From: JAAYBT01 sp964404395 | GTDB taxonomy: Bacteria; Bacillota; Clostridia; Acetivibrionales; DTU013 | Direction: 5' to 3' | DNA length: 33,354 nucleotides | NCBI GenBank assembly: GCA_964404395.1 | Contig: CAYOKA010000010.1 | Location: 1 to 33,354 of the forward strand | Part shown: piece after piece, positions 14,701 through 22,985 of the stretch | Layout: each line of letters starts with the position of its first letter | Numbering within the stretch: position 1 is the first letter of the stretch | Program-made: the position numbers and the translations under genes | Notes under the pieces: generated by a model | Told to the model about the DNA's origin: nothing | Databases searched by the model: none | The model's input: the letters and a program-made list of their open reading frames with translations, nothing else

Positions 14701-17700
14701 TTAGCTCAATATATAAGCAAGCCTGTTGCTAAAAAAAAGCATAGGCTGACTCAAAACGACTTCGATATGCTAAGAAGATTATCGAGGAAGACCTGGAGGT
14801 ATTTTGAAGACCTGGCAGGGGAAGATGATAATTACCTTCCTCCTGACAATTATCAAGAGGATCCGCCAAGAGGTGCCGCACACAGAACATCGCCCACTAA
14901 CATCGGACTAATGCTTCTTTCTGTGCTTTCCGCCTGTGATATGGGCTACATTGGATGTAAAGGCATGGCTGAAAGCTTGGACCGAATAATCGGAACAGTG
15001 GAAGGAATGGAAAAATGGAAGGGACATCTTTTCAACTGGTACAACACTTCCACGTTGGAAACGCTGAGGCCAAGATACGTATCGACTGTAGACAGTGGAA
15101 ACTTCGTAGGGTACATGATAGTAGTGAGGGAGGGGCTGAAGGAGTACCTGAAGAAGAAAAGACCAATGCCTTCAATGGCAATTGGCATTAAGGATACATT
15201 TGAGCTTGTGTGTGAAGAAGAAAAGAAAAAAATTGATCAGGGCCTGTGTCAGGCATTGCTTGAGTTATCAGCAAATGAACAGATGGATCCGACCGGTTGG
15301 GTGTTTGTTCTAAAAGAAATAGATGAATGGCTGAAAAAGGAATCTCTTGATCAGGCAGGAAACGACAACAGCGGCGGATGGTGTTCAAAGCTAAATGAGA
15401 TGGTTCAAAGCTTTACAAACGAATTGTTTTTGTTTTATCCCTTCTTGGAGCAACCTGACTCGAATAATATATCGGAGGAGCAGAGTAAGGGATTATTAAT
15501 GGAGTTGAGCAGTCCGGGCACGCCCATGGAATTGCTTCAACGCTACCGGAAGGCAACAGCCCTTATGGAAGAAACGCAAAATGCGGGTAAAGCCTCTGCT
15601 TTGTTGAGTATGCTCAGGCAGGCCGAAAAAAACATAGAGGCCGAAATCTATGAGTACAATAACCTGATTGAAAGGATTTCCGCGCTTATCGACGAAACAA
15701 AATTCTCACCCTTGTTTAACCATAAGCGATTGCTTTTTTTCACCGGATATAATGCGGAAGACGAGCATTTGAGCAAGTCTTGCTATGATCTGCTTGCCTC
15801 CGAGGCAAGACAGGCCAGCTACATCGCCATAGCCAGGGGAGAGGTAGATCGCAGGCACTGGCTGCGTTTGGGCAGGAAGCTCACTGCAGCAGAGGGAGGA
15901 AAGGGGTTAGTATCCTGGACAGGAACAATGTTTGAATATCTGATGCCCCCTCTAATCATGCGTAACTATGAAAACACTATATTTGACGAAACCTATTCCT
16001 TTGTGGTCAGGGTGCAAAAAAAATACGGAAAACAACGTCATATTCCATGGGGCATTTCGGAGTCCGGGTACAGTGCTTTGGACTTCAACCTGAATTATCA
16101 GTATAAGGCCTTCGGCGTACCGGAGCTTGGGTTGAAGAGAGGGCTTGCGAACGATATGGTGACAGCGCCATATGCATCGGTACTTGCGTTGGGAGTGGAT
16201 GCCGCCTCGACGGTTGAGAATCTTAAAGAGCTGTCCTGTTTGGGAATGGATGGAAAGTGGGGATACTACGAAGCAATTGACTTCACACCCTCCAGACTTG
16301 CAAAGGGTGTTAGTTATCATATAGTAAAAAGCTTTATGGCTCATCATCAGGGCATGTGTATGGCCGCATTAAACAATTTCTTCCACGAAAACGTTTTGCG
16401 CGAACGCTTTCATGGGGATCCTGTTATTCAATCTGCAGAGCTGATGCTACAGGAGAAAATCCCGGACAGAGTGCTTTATACAAAGGAATTCAAGGACGAC
16501 AGCCCCATTCACAGCAAAAGAAGCGATCAGTTGGACGGTGTAGCTGTCAGAACCTTTGGTTTGCCCAAAATTGTCCCTCCTAATGTGCATATCCTTTCGA
16601 ACGGGTTTTATTCTGTAATGCTTACAGATGGTGGTTCAGGCTACAGCATGAACGGGGATGTGGCAGTAACGCGCTGGACAGGTGATAGCTTCGAAAAGGG
16701 CGGCTTCTATGTATTCGTTCAAAACATAAATTCAAATACTGCCTGGCCGGCCACATATGACCCTACAGGCGTTCAGCCGGATAAATATAAGGTCAAATTT
16801 TCTCCGGATAAAGCTGAATTTTTTAGGAGAGACGGAAATCTGGAATCGCATCTGGAGGTTGCCGTATCACCTGAGGATAATGCGGAAATCAGAAGGATAT
16901 CCATAACAAACCATAGCGATCATGTAAGAGTTGCGGAGATTACCAGTTATTTTGAACCGGTGCTTGCACCCAGGCATGAGGATGCTTCCCACCCCGCTTT
17001 CAGTAAGCTGTTTGTAGAAGTTGAGTATGTTGAGGAGCAAATGTGTCTGATTGCTGCGCGCAGACAAAGAAATGAGGAGCAAAAGCCGCTATGGTTAGTG
17101 CATACAATGGCGGTGGAGACGGGATTGTCAAACACGGATTTGCTTATAGGGGATATGCAATACGAGACAGGGCGGATGAAGTTCATCGGCAGGAACCGTG
17201 ACATTTCAAATCCTGAGGCACTGGAGCCGGATCAGCCACTGAGTAACGGAACTGTGGGTTCTGCCCCGGATCCGGTTATTAGTCTTCGCAGACGCGTAAA
17301 AATTGAGCCGGGAAATACGATAAAGGCCGTGTATACCGTTGGTGTGGCCCAGACAAGAAAACTGGCTCTTGAGCTTGCCGAAAAGTACAACGACTACAGA
17401 AGCTCTGAGAGAGTTTTCGAGCTTGCATGGACAAGGAGTCAGGTAGAAAACAGGTATCTTGGATTGGAAAGCAGCGAAGTGGAGTTCTATCTGGAGCTTA
17501 TACCGTTGATTTTATACAATAATAGTTTTAAAAGGGAATATGCTCGATATATACGTAATAACACCTACGCCCAGCATGATCTTTGGACTTTTGGAATATC
17601 AGGGGATCTGCCCATTATGCTTGTTGAGGTCAACGATATTGAAGATATGGATATGGTGCAATGGGCTATAAAGGCGCATGAGTATTGGCAGATGAAAGGG

Positions 17701-20448
17701 CTGAGAATAGATCTGATAATGTTGATGAACAAAAAGGAAGGCTATTCACAGCCCCTGAGCGACCAGATCAGAAATGCTGTTTCCGCAAGTCATGCAAGAG
17801 AGCTTGTAAATAAATATTCGGGAGTGTTTATCATAAATTCGGCGGAAATGGATCCGTTGCATATAGCGCTATTTTTTACAGTAGCAAGAATTGTCGTAAA
17901 GGACAGTGTTGATGCATTCAAGAGTATTGTCAGGCAGTTGAGAGCACCCGGCGAAACAGCTGCGAAAGCGCCTAAACCCGGCAGGCAGAAAATAGAGCCC
18001 TCGATTGAAGTACATCAGCCGGAATGTGAAAGAAAGCTGCTCTTCTCCAACGGCATAGGAGGTTTTTCAGAAGACGGAAGGGAGTATATAACCTGTATTG
18101 ATGAAGGCCGCCGTACACCGACGCCCTGGTCAAACATAATCGCCAATAAGAGATTTGGCTTCCTTGTTACAGAAAGTGGCGGTGGCTACACCTGGGCTGA
18201 AAATAGCCGTGAATTCAAGCTGACGCCTTGGGCTAACGATCCAGTAACTGACCGTCAGGGGGAGGTTCTATATATTACGGATACGCAGCAGGGATGCCAC
18301 TGGAGTCTGACACCAATGCCTGCAAGCGATAATAAACCCTATACGGTAAGGCACGGGCAAGGGTACAGCGTCTTTGAACACAGTAGTTTTGGGCTGAAGC
18401 AGACCTTAACCATGTTTGTTGCAATGGAGCAGCCGGTAAAAATTTGCCTAATTTCTATAGCAAATAACACAGGAAGAAAAAGAAGCCTGGCAGTTACATA
18501 TTATGTAAAGCCGGTGTTGGGAGTGAACGGGGACGGAACCTCTCCCTATATTGTGACATGGCGGAATGAAAATGATATTGTGTTTGCTGAAAACAAATTT
18601 ACAAAGGATTTCAGAGGGCGCATTGCCTTTTTAGCAACAAGTCTACAGGATTCTTCATTTTGCTGTGATAGAGCCTCATTTATCGGTCAGAACGGTAGCC
18701 TTTCAATGCCCAGCGGCCTAATAGGAGACAGCCTGCCTAATCTGGCAGGTGGCGGACTTGATCCCTGTATGTCAATCATGGGGAAAATTGATATAGAGCC
18801 GGAGAAGGAAGTAAAAATAGTCTTTTTGCTTGGTAGTACACAAGACACACAGGAGGCATCAGAGCTTGCCGCAAGCTTCATTGATCCGAAAAGGGCAGCC
18901 GACGAACTGGACAAGGCTAAAAGCTATTGGCGCAAAAAGTTGCGAGCCATACAAATCCGTACACCCGATGATTCCTTTGATGTGATGATGAACGGATGGC
19001 TAATGTATCAGACAGTGGCATGTAGAATGTGGGCAAGATCCGCCTACTATCAGGCAGGCGGCGCATACGGCTTTAGGGATCAGCTTCAGGATAGCATGTC
19101 CCTTCTAAATACATGGCCTGAAATGACCAGAACGCAGATATTACTACATGCATCGCGTCAGTTCATAGAGGGCGATGTGCAGCACTGGTGGCATGAGCAG
19201 GGAGGCAAGGGCATTCGCACAAGGTATTCGGATGATCTGCTCTGGCTTGCCTTTGTGACCTGCGAGTATATTGAAAAGACAGATGACACATCCGTTTTGA
19301 CTGAAGATGTGCCCTTCCTTAGGGGTAGTATTTTGGAGGATGGCGAGGATGAGAAATATGAAGAACCAATAGATGCCGGGATATCGGCTACCCTTTACGA
19401 GCACTGTGCTTTGGCTATCGACAGATCGCTAAGAACCGGTCCTCACGGCTTGCCTCTTATGGGAAGCGGTGACTGGAATGACGGAATGAATACTGTCGGT
19501 AATAAGGGCAGGGGTGAAAGCGTCTGGCTCGGATGGTTCCTGGTAACCATACTCAAAAAATTCATCCCGCTTTGTAATGTGATGAAGGATACTGACAGGG
19601 CGCAGTTATATAGTGATGCATTGGAGAAATTGACACAGAGCATAGAGAAGGAAGCGTGGGACGGCAGCTGGTACAGGAGGGCTTATTTTGATGATGGCAG
19701 TCCTCTTGGCTCGGTGCTTAACTCAGAATGTATGATTGATTCAATTTCCCAATCCTGGTCGGTTATTTCCCGTGCTGCAAAGCCTCAGCGTATGCTTGAA
19801 GCAATGTCTGCTGTTGAAAAGTATCTGGTGGACAGCAATGAGGGCATTATAAAGCTGCTGGCACCTCCATTTAATAAAGGAGAGCTCCAGCCCGGATACA
19901 TCAAAGGCTATGTGCCCGGGGTCAGAGAAAATGGCGGGCAATACACCCATGCGGCCACCTGGGTGGTATTGGCATTTGCGATGCTTGGAATAGGGGACAA
20001 GGCAATTGAGCTGTTTCATATGCTTAATCCAATTAACCATACCAGGACAGGTATTGAATATTCCAGATACAAGACGGAACCTTATGTCATAGCAGCGGAT
20101 GTATACGCTGTACATCCACATATGGGACGTGGTGGCTGGACATGGTATACCGGTGCGGCAGGTTGGCTTTATAAGGTCGGACTGGAGTATCTTATGGGCT
20201 TTGTGAAAAAAGGGAATAGGCTATACATCAATCCATGTATACCTAAAAGCTGGACCAGCTTTGAGATAGAATACAATACCGGGGAAGCTGTCTACAGAAT
20301 AGAAATAAGAAACCCGGACAGGCTGACAGCTGGAGTTTCCAGCATTACTATAGATGGCAAGCCTTGCCGGGAGGGCTATATTACCCTGAGTGAGCAAGGA
20401 ACGCATAGGGTTGAGGTGATAATGGGGACACCATTCACGTCTACTTAA
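11707..20448 (+). CDS. Cyclic beta-1,2-glucan synthase-type protein (NdvB/Cgs-like, GT84 + GH189-type + GH94)
   Basis: A 2913-aa multidomain membrane protein, the length expected for NdvB/Cgs. A first membrane helix is at residues 3-24, further helices at about 420-475, then a GT84 glycosyltransferase with LDADTNLP (about 642) and QHRWTRGDWQ (about 789). More helices lie at about 839-1000. The glycoamylase-like (PF10091) domain, now linked to cyclisation, shows WGISESGYSALD (about 1448) and MAHHQGMCM (about 1543). Two beta-sandwich repeats precede a GH94 catalytic domain with GSGDWNDGMN (2586-2595; likely acid Asp2589) and GQYTHAATWVVLAF (about 2743). Known relatives use UDP-glucose to build, cyclise and trim beta-1,2-glucan. 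The only ribosome-binding-like site, GGTGAT, is in a hairpin. No frameshift is seen. Product cyclisation is inferred. Confidence 0.9.
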   Translation: MDFLIAVTYVVLLSFIIYLLKLLSIRKADRCVQMKGTMLSAEELQKHAIEIARNHPVRKSAKSLNWLVRRLNENYTFTINVYKALNIDIKSSFPTAPAAEWLLDNFYIIEEQVKLIRRNLSRGGYSRLPILTEGYLKGYPRVYAIALEMVAHTNGSIDDKTITSFIKAYQSQALLSMGELWAIPLMLRIALIESIRNVCGRIQTSRIDWHKAEEFMLRIVSHNGDEQQIDLMLSRHFDENKEITPSFAEHLIQGLRKQGKGYSEVAALLDKRLRNNYSSIKKMTEAEHLIQAEMQVAIGDSITGLRLISDLDWSEIFEILSSAEQILRKDPNGIYGLMDFETRDFYRHEVEKLARAYKVSEIHVAHIAVECANNSEGEAPQNHVGYYLAGKGRKTLLNTLDKSAGRRSDFSLASFKKPKRLYVFIALFLTVFLVSYFVYYASTHANTYSIVLSVLLSVITALLAIIPCSEFAISTTNTIISHVFTPTLLPKLELKSGIPEELATFVIVPTLLTSTNRAADLIGQLEVYYLANREDNLFFALVGDFRDAPAQEQEKDEAIVKTALEGIAELNRKYSADGPSVFYYMHRKRTFNASQDRWMGWERKRGAIVEFNKLLRGETNTGFTICSDELSTLPAIRYVITLDADTNLPMGAARRLIGTIAHPLNRASHGKEDGVVREGYGLIQPRICVSISASNRSHFTRIFAGQGGLDPYTTAVSNIYQDIFDEGIFTGKGIYEIDVFTNVLEGRIPDNTVLSHDLIEGCYLRTGLASDIELVDGYPAGYSSYAARQHRWTRGDWQLLPWLGGTVRNREGEKVSNILSGLSKWKIIDNLRRSLLAPSVLALILAGITFLPGNALVWIGFALLVTFSPLTSGVLNALLTGNIRFLSSKTSSTAVTGIKAAIYQSVLLFMLIPHQSRIMLDAVIRTVYRVYCSHKNMLEWVTAADVEASAKNSVGSYFRMMWVAVPAAAVVLLGAALWSYAAIIPACLIALLWLLSPWLAQYISKPVAKKKHRLTQNDFDMLRRLSRKTWRYFEDLAGEDDNYLPPDNYQEDPPRGAAHRTSPTNIGLMLLSVLSACDMGYIGCKGMAESLDRIIGTVEGMEKWKGHLFNWYNTSTLETLRPRYVSTVDSGNFVGYMIVVREGLKEYLKKKRPMPSMAIGIKDTFELVCEEEKKKIDQGLCQALLELSANEQMDPTGWVFVLKEIDEWLKKESLDQAGNDNSGGWCSKLNEMVQSFTNELFLFYPFLEQPDSNNISEEQSKGLLMELSSPGTPMELLQRYRKATALMEETQNAGKASALLSMLRQAEKNIEAEIYEYNNLIERISALIDETKFSPLFNHKRLLFFTGYNAEDEHLSKSCYDLLASEARQASYIAIARGEVDRRHWLRLGRKLTAAEGGKGLVSWTGTMFEYLMPPLIMRNYENTIFDETYSFVVRVQKKYGKQRHIPWGISESGYSALDFNLNYQYKAFGVPELGLKRGLANDMVTAPYASVLALGVDAASTVENLKELSCLGMDGKWGYYEAIDFTPSRLAKGVSYHIVKSFMAHHQGMCMAALNNFFHENVLRERFHGDPVIQSAELMLQEKIPDRVLYTKEFKDDSPIHSKRSDQLDGVAVRTFGLPKIVPPNVHILSNGFYSVMLTDGGSGYSMNGDVAVTRWTGDSFEKGGFYVFVQNINSNTAWPATYDPTGVQPDKYKVKFSPDKAEFFRRDGNLESHLEVAVSPEDNAEIRRISITNHSDHVRVAEITSYFEPVLAPRHEDASHPAFSKLFVEVEYVEEQMCLIAARRQRNEEQKPLWLVHTMAVETGLSNTDLLIGDMQYETGRMKFIGRNRDISNPEALEPDQPLSNGTVGSAPDPVISLRRRVKIEPGNTIKAVYTVGVAQTRKLALELAEKYNDYRSSERVFELAWTRSQVENRYLGLESSEVEFYLELIPLILYNNSFKREYARYIRNNTYAQHDLWTFGISGDLPIMLVEVNDIEDMDMVQWAIKAHEYWQMKGLRIDLIMLMNKKEGYSQPLSDQIRNAVSASHARELVNKYSGVFIINSAEMDPLHIALFFTVARIVVKDSVDAFKSIVRQLRAPGETAAKAPKPGRQKIEPSIEVHQPECERKLLFSNGIGGFSEDGREYITCIDEGRRTPTPWSNIIANKRFGFLVTESGGGYTWAENSREFKLTPWANDPVTDRQGEVLYITDTQQGCHWSLTPMPASDNKPYTVRHGQGYSVFEHSSFGLKQTLTMFVAMEQPVKICLISIANNTGRKRSLAVTYYVKPVLGVNGDGTSPYIVTWRNENDIVFAENKFTKDFRGRIAFLATSLQDSSFCCDRASFIGQNGSLSMPSGLIGDSLPNLAGGGLDPCMSIMGKIDIEPEKEVKIVFLLGSTQDTQEASELAASFIDPKRAADELDKAKSYWRKKLRAIQIRTPDDSFDVMMNGWLMYQTVACRMWARSAYYQAGGAYGFRDQLQDSMSLLNTWPEMTRTQILLHASRQFIEGDVQHWWHEQGGKGIRTRYSDDLLWLAFVTCEYIEKTDDTSVLTEDVPFLRGSILEDGEDEKYEEPIDAGISATLYEHCALAIDRSLRTGPHGLPLMGSGDWNDGMNTVGNKGRGESVWLGWFLVTILKKFIPLCNVMKDTDRAQLYSDALEKLTQSIEKEAWDGSWYRRAYFDDGSPLGSVLNSECMIDSISQSWSVISRAAKPQRMLEAMSAVEKYLVDSNEGIIKLLAPPFNKGELQPGYIKGYVPGVRENGGQYTHAATWVVLAFAMLGIGDKAIELFHMLNPINHTRTGIEYSRYKTEPYVIAADVYAVHPHMGRGGWTWYTGAAGWLYKVGLEYLMGFVKKGNRLYINPCIPKSWTSFEIEYNTGEAVYRIEIRNPDRLTAGVSSITIDGKPCREGYITLSEQGTHRVEVIMGTPFTST

Positions 20449-20464
20449 GGCTTTTACCCACTTA
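20443..20464 (+). repeat. Possible 12-bp remnant of the inverted-repeat element with ACTTA direct repeats
   Basis: AGGCTTTTACCC (20448-20459), which resembles the element's two extreme ends joined together, lies between direct repeats ACTTA at 20443-20447 and 20460-20464. It overlaps the glucan synthase stop codon. The match is short and could be chance. Confidence 0.25.
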
Positions 20465-20534
20465 AGGCAAAAGTCCTGCTTAGAAGCTCTGGAATCCATA
20501 TTCCCTGAATTATAGAAATAAAAAGGATATTATG

Positions 20535-20563
20535 TTGAAAATTTGAAGCTTATGATGTATAAT
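20535..20563 (+). promoter_or_regulatory. Sigma-A promoter of the Spo0E-like gene
   Basis: TTGAAA (20535-20540) and a perfect TATAAT (20558-20563) have a 17-nt spacer. The leader to the start at 20720 is about 150 nt and ends in a GGCAGC/GCTGCC hairpin (20682-20704 region) adjoining the ribosome binding site GGAGGGGGTG. I see nothing else in 20465-20719. Confidence 0.7.
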
Positions 20564-20719
20564 AATTGTGTTAGCGGCAATTACGAAAATTTTATGAGAA
20601 AGTGTTTAGTTTCAGGCTTATCCCGGTTGTTAGGTGTTAAGGCAATTCGGATTTCAGTATTGTTTTTGGAATCTCAAGTCAATAGGCAGCCTTCTTAGCT
20701 GCCGGAGGGGGTGAAAGCC

Positions 20720-20887
20720 TTGAAAGGCAAGAAGCACAGGCGTTGTAAAAAGGATATCAATAGACTGCGAAATGAGCTGCACAAACTAATTGAATCAGAC
20801 AATCTAACAAGTAGTATTGTTCAGCAAAAAAGTCAGGAGCTTGACAAGCTGATCACTCTTTATTTTTGCCAAAAAGAAAAAACCTGA
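20720..20887 (+). CDS. Spo0E-like aspartyl-phosphate phosphatase
   Basis: A 55-aa protein starting at TTG, with GGAGGGGGTG 6-11 nt upstream; an in-frame GTG at 20711 is too close to that site. The sequence reads KDINRLRNELHKLIES, a loop, then KSQELDKLITLYF. This is the two-helix hairpin and the S-x-E-L-D-x-L-I signature of the Spo0E family (PF09388). Family members dephosphorylate Spo0A~P and so delay sporulation. Length and charge are typical. It has its own sigma-A promoter and stands alone between the glucan synthase and the ECF transporter gene. Its presence is one of the better signs that the organism forms spores. Confidence 0.85.
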   Translation: MKGKKHRRCKKDINRLRNELHKLIESDNLTSSIVQQKSQELDKLITLYFCQKEKT

Positions 20888-20993
20888 GAGGCAAATCAGG
20901 AAGGTGATTATGTAATATGGTAGGGATTTTTCACTTACAGTATTTCTTGAATGTACTGGCATTCAGGGATGATTTGTGGTAGCATGAAAAAGT

Positions 20994-21057
20994 CGGTATT
21001 CTTCGGAAACCGTACAAAAATAATAATTTATTACGACTTATATCCTTCGGGAATAAG
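20994..21057 (+). promoter_or_regulatory. Two similar UUCG hairpins in the ECF S-component leader
   Basis: Hairpin 1 (20994-21012): CGGT, bulged A, TTC, loop TTCG, GAA, ACCG. Hairpin 2 (21037-21057): CTTAT, bulged A, TCC, loop TTCG, GGA, ATAAG. Both have the same plan, and the second ends 3 nt before the GGGAGG ribosome binding site. No known riboswitch class is recognised. The rest of 20888-21075 shows no gene. Confidence 0.5.
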
Positions 21058-21075
21058 AGCGGGAGGTTGATTGTA

Positions 21076-21669
21076 TTGGAAAAAACTGTTGGAAAGAGAA
21101 AGTTTGGAACAAGGCAAATTGCTGTGATTGGTATGCTGTCTGCGGTGACGATTGTACTGGGATCTACCGGTTTGGGGTTTATACCGCTTCCTATGGCGAA
21201 AGCGACTATCATGCAGATACCCGTTATTATTGGCGCTATTTTGGAGGGGCCTATTGTGGGCGCCGCTATCGGGCTGATCTTCGGGATATTCAGCATTATC
21301 CAAAACATTACAAACCCTACATCGGTACTGTGGTTTGCATTTATTAATCCTCTGGTATCCGTGCTTCCGCGGATGCTAATCGGAATTGCGACCTATTACA
21401 GCTACCGAGCTCCTTTTGTGAAGAATGAAATTGCAAAAACAGGTATCGGTGCGGCTGTAGGCTCACTTACAAATACGGTTGGCGTTTTGGGGATGATTTA
21501 TATTGTTTACGCCGCCGAGTATGCCGAGAAGATGGGCATTGAACGGAGCGCTGCGGCAGGTGCCATATTCGGAGTTGCTGTTACAAACGGTATTATAGAA
21601 GCAATTGTTGCGGTTATTATTACGGTACCAATCGTCATGGCTGTAAGAAAAATAGTAAAGAAACAATGA
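21076..21669 (+). CDS. ECF transporter S component (substrate-binding membrane protein)
   Basis: A 197-aa hydrophobic protein with about five to six membrane segments. Features typical of S components are the cytoplasmic N-terminus (KFGTRQIAVIGMLSAV), the region FIPLPMAKATIMQIPVIIGA with a proline-rich loop, and the AIGLIFGIFSIIQNITNP helix. S components bind a vitamin or cofactor precursor and share an energising module (EcfA, EcfA', EcfT) encoded elsewhere. The ligand cannot be read from sequence; the PF12822-like group includes pantothenate- and folate-type transporters. I choose TTG 21076 because GGGAGG lies 9 nt upstream; the TTG at 21067 abuts that site. A leader with two UUCG hairpins precedes it. 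Confidence 0.8.
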   Translation: MEKTVGKRKFGTRQIAVIGMLSAVTIVLGSTGLGFIPLPMAKATIMQIPVIIGAILEGPIVGAAIGLIFGIFSIIQNITNPTSVLWFAFINPLVSVLPRMLIGIATYYSYRAPFVKNEIAKTGIGAAVGSLTNTVGVLGMIYIVYAAEYAEKMGIERSAAAGAIFGVAVTNGIIEAIVAVIITVPIVMAVRKIVKKQ

Positions 21670-21748
21670 TGATACCAGCCAAAGAAGCATAGGCCGGGAA
21701 AAACAATGCAAATGAATAATTGATAGAAAAGCCCTAAGGAGATCATTA

Positions 21749-22966
21749 ATGGACAAAAAAATTAAGATGAATGCGCCTATTGTTGAGATGGATGGCGACG
21801 AGATGACCAGGATTATTTGGAAGCTTATCAAAGACATATTGCTTGAACCCTATCTGGAGTTAAATACGGAATACTACGATCTGGGTCTGAAGCACAGAGA
21901 CGATACCGAGGATCAGGTTACATTGGATGCCGCGGCTGCCACAAAGAAGCACGGTGTGGCTGTAAAATGTGCAACCATTACGCCGAATGCTCAGAGGGTT
22001 GAAGAATATGGACTGAAACAGATGTGGAAGAGCCCGAACGGTACCATCAGGGCGATTTTGGACGGGACAGTCTTTAGAGCTCCTATTGTCATAAACAGCA
22101 TTAAACCCTCTGTGTCCACATGGAAGAAGCCAATTGCAATAGCAAGACATGCCTATGGTGATATTTACAAGAATGTAGAATACCGTGTAGAGAATGCGGG
22201 TAAGGCAGAGCTCGTTTTTACAGGTCAGGATGGGAAGCAAGTAAAGCAGACGATATTTGATTTTGAAGGCCCGGGGGTACTAATGGGAATGCACAATACA
22301 GACAGCTCCATAAGAAGCTTTGCTAAATCCTGTTTTAATTATGCGCTGGATGTGAAGCAGGATCTGTGGTTTTCCACAAAGGATACGATTTCTAAAAAAT
22401 ATGACCATACCTTTAAGGACATTTTTCAGGAAATATATGATCTGGAGTACAAGGAGAAGTTTGAGCAGGCCGGGATAGAGTACTTTTATACACTTATCGA
22501 CGATGCCGTTGCCAGGGTAATCCGCTCAGAAGGCGGCATTGTGTGGGCATGCAAGAATTATGACGGCGATGTCATGTCCGACATGATTGCTACGGCATTC
22601 GGAAGTCTTGCAATGATGACCTCTGTTTTAGTGTCGCCGGAAGGATACTATGAGTATGAGGCCGCTCACGGAACTGTTACAAGGCATTATTATCGGCATG
22701 TGAATGGCGAGGAGACCTCAACAAATTCCATGGCTACGATTTTTGCCTGGACAGGGGCACTGGCGAAAAGAGGAGAGATGGACGGAAATGCTGCACTGGT
22801 GGATTTTGCTGAGACATTGGAAAAGGCCTCCATCAGGACAATTGAAGAGGGAGTTATGACTAAGGATCTGGCTGCCCTGTCCAATGCTACGGATAAAACA
22901 GTTGTGAATACTGAAGGTTTTCTCAGGGAGGTCAGTAAGCGCCTGGATTCAATGCTCGGTGAATGA
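21749..22966 (+). CDS. icd: NADP-dependent isocitrate dehydrogenase (homodimeric, eukaryotic-like type)
   Basis: A 405-aa enzyme beginning KMNAPIVEMDGDEMTRIIW. The motifs NGTIRAILDGTVFRAPI (substrate Ser/Arg region), AIARHAYGDIYKN, NYDGDVMSDMIATAFGSLAM (metal-binding Asp residues) and AAHGTVTRHYYRH (NADP-binding) identify the type II dimeric IDH that oxidatively decarboxylates isocitrate to 2-oxoglutarate with NADP. In an anaerobe this supplies glutamate precursor and NADPH. AAGGAGAT sits 7 nt before the ATG. It is followed after 19 nt by the PDZ membrane protein and may be the first gene of that operon. Start, length and motifs leave little doubt. Confidence 0.95.
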   Translation: MDKKIKMNAPIVEMDGDEMTRIIWKLIKDILLEPYLELNTEYYDLGLKHRDDTEDQVTLDAAAATKKHGVAVKCATITPNAQRVEEYGLKQMWKSPNGTIRAILDGTVFRAPIVINSIKPSVSTWKKPIAIARHAYGDIYKNVEYRVENAGKAELVFTGQDGKQVKQTIFDFEGPGVLMGMHNTDSSIRSFAKSCFNYALDVKQDLWFSTKDTISKKYDHTFKDIFQEIYDLEYKEKFEQAGIEYFYTLIDDAVARVIRSEGGIVWACKNYDGDVMSDMIATAFGSLAMMTSVLVSPEGYYEYEAAHGTVTRHYYRHVNGEETSTNSMATIFAWTGALAKRGEMDGNAALVDFAETLEKASIRTIEEGVMTKDLAALSNATDKTVVNTEGFLREVSKRLDSMLGE

Positions 22967-22985
22967 GGGTAGGAGTTGATTGTCC

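Noticed and set aside
19979..19993. GCATTTGCGATGC inside the glucan synthase gene as another element copy
   Set aside because: Only about 13 nt resemble the element end, in conserved coding sequence (LAFAMLG), with no second arm or direct repeats.
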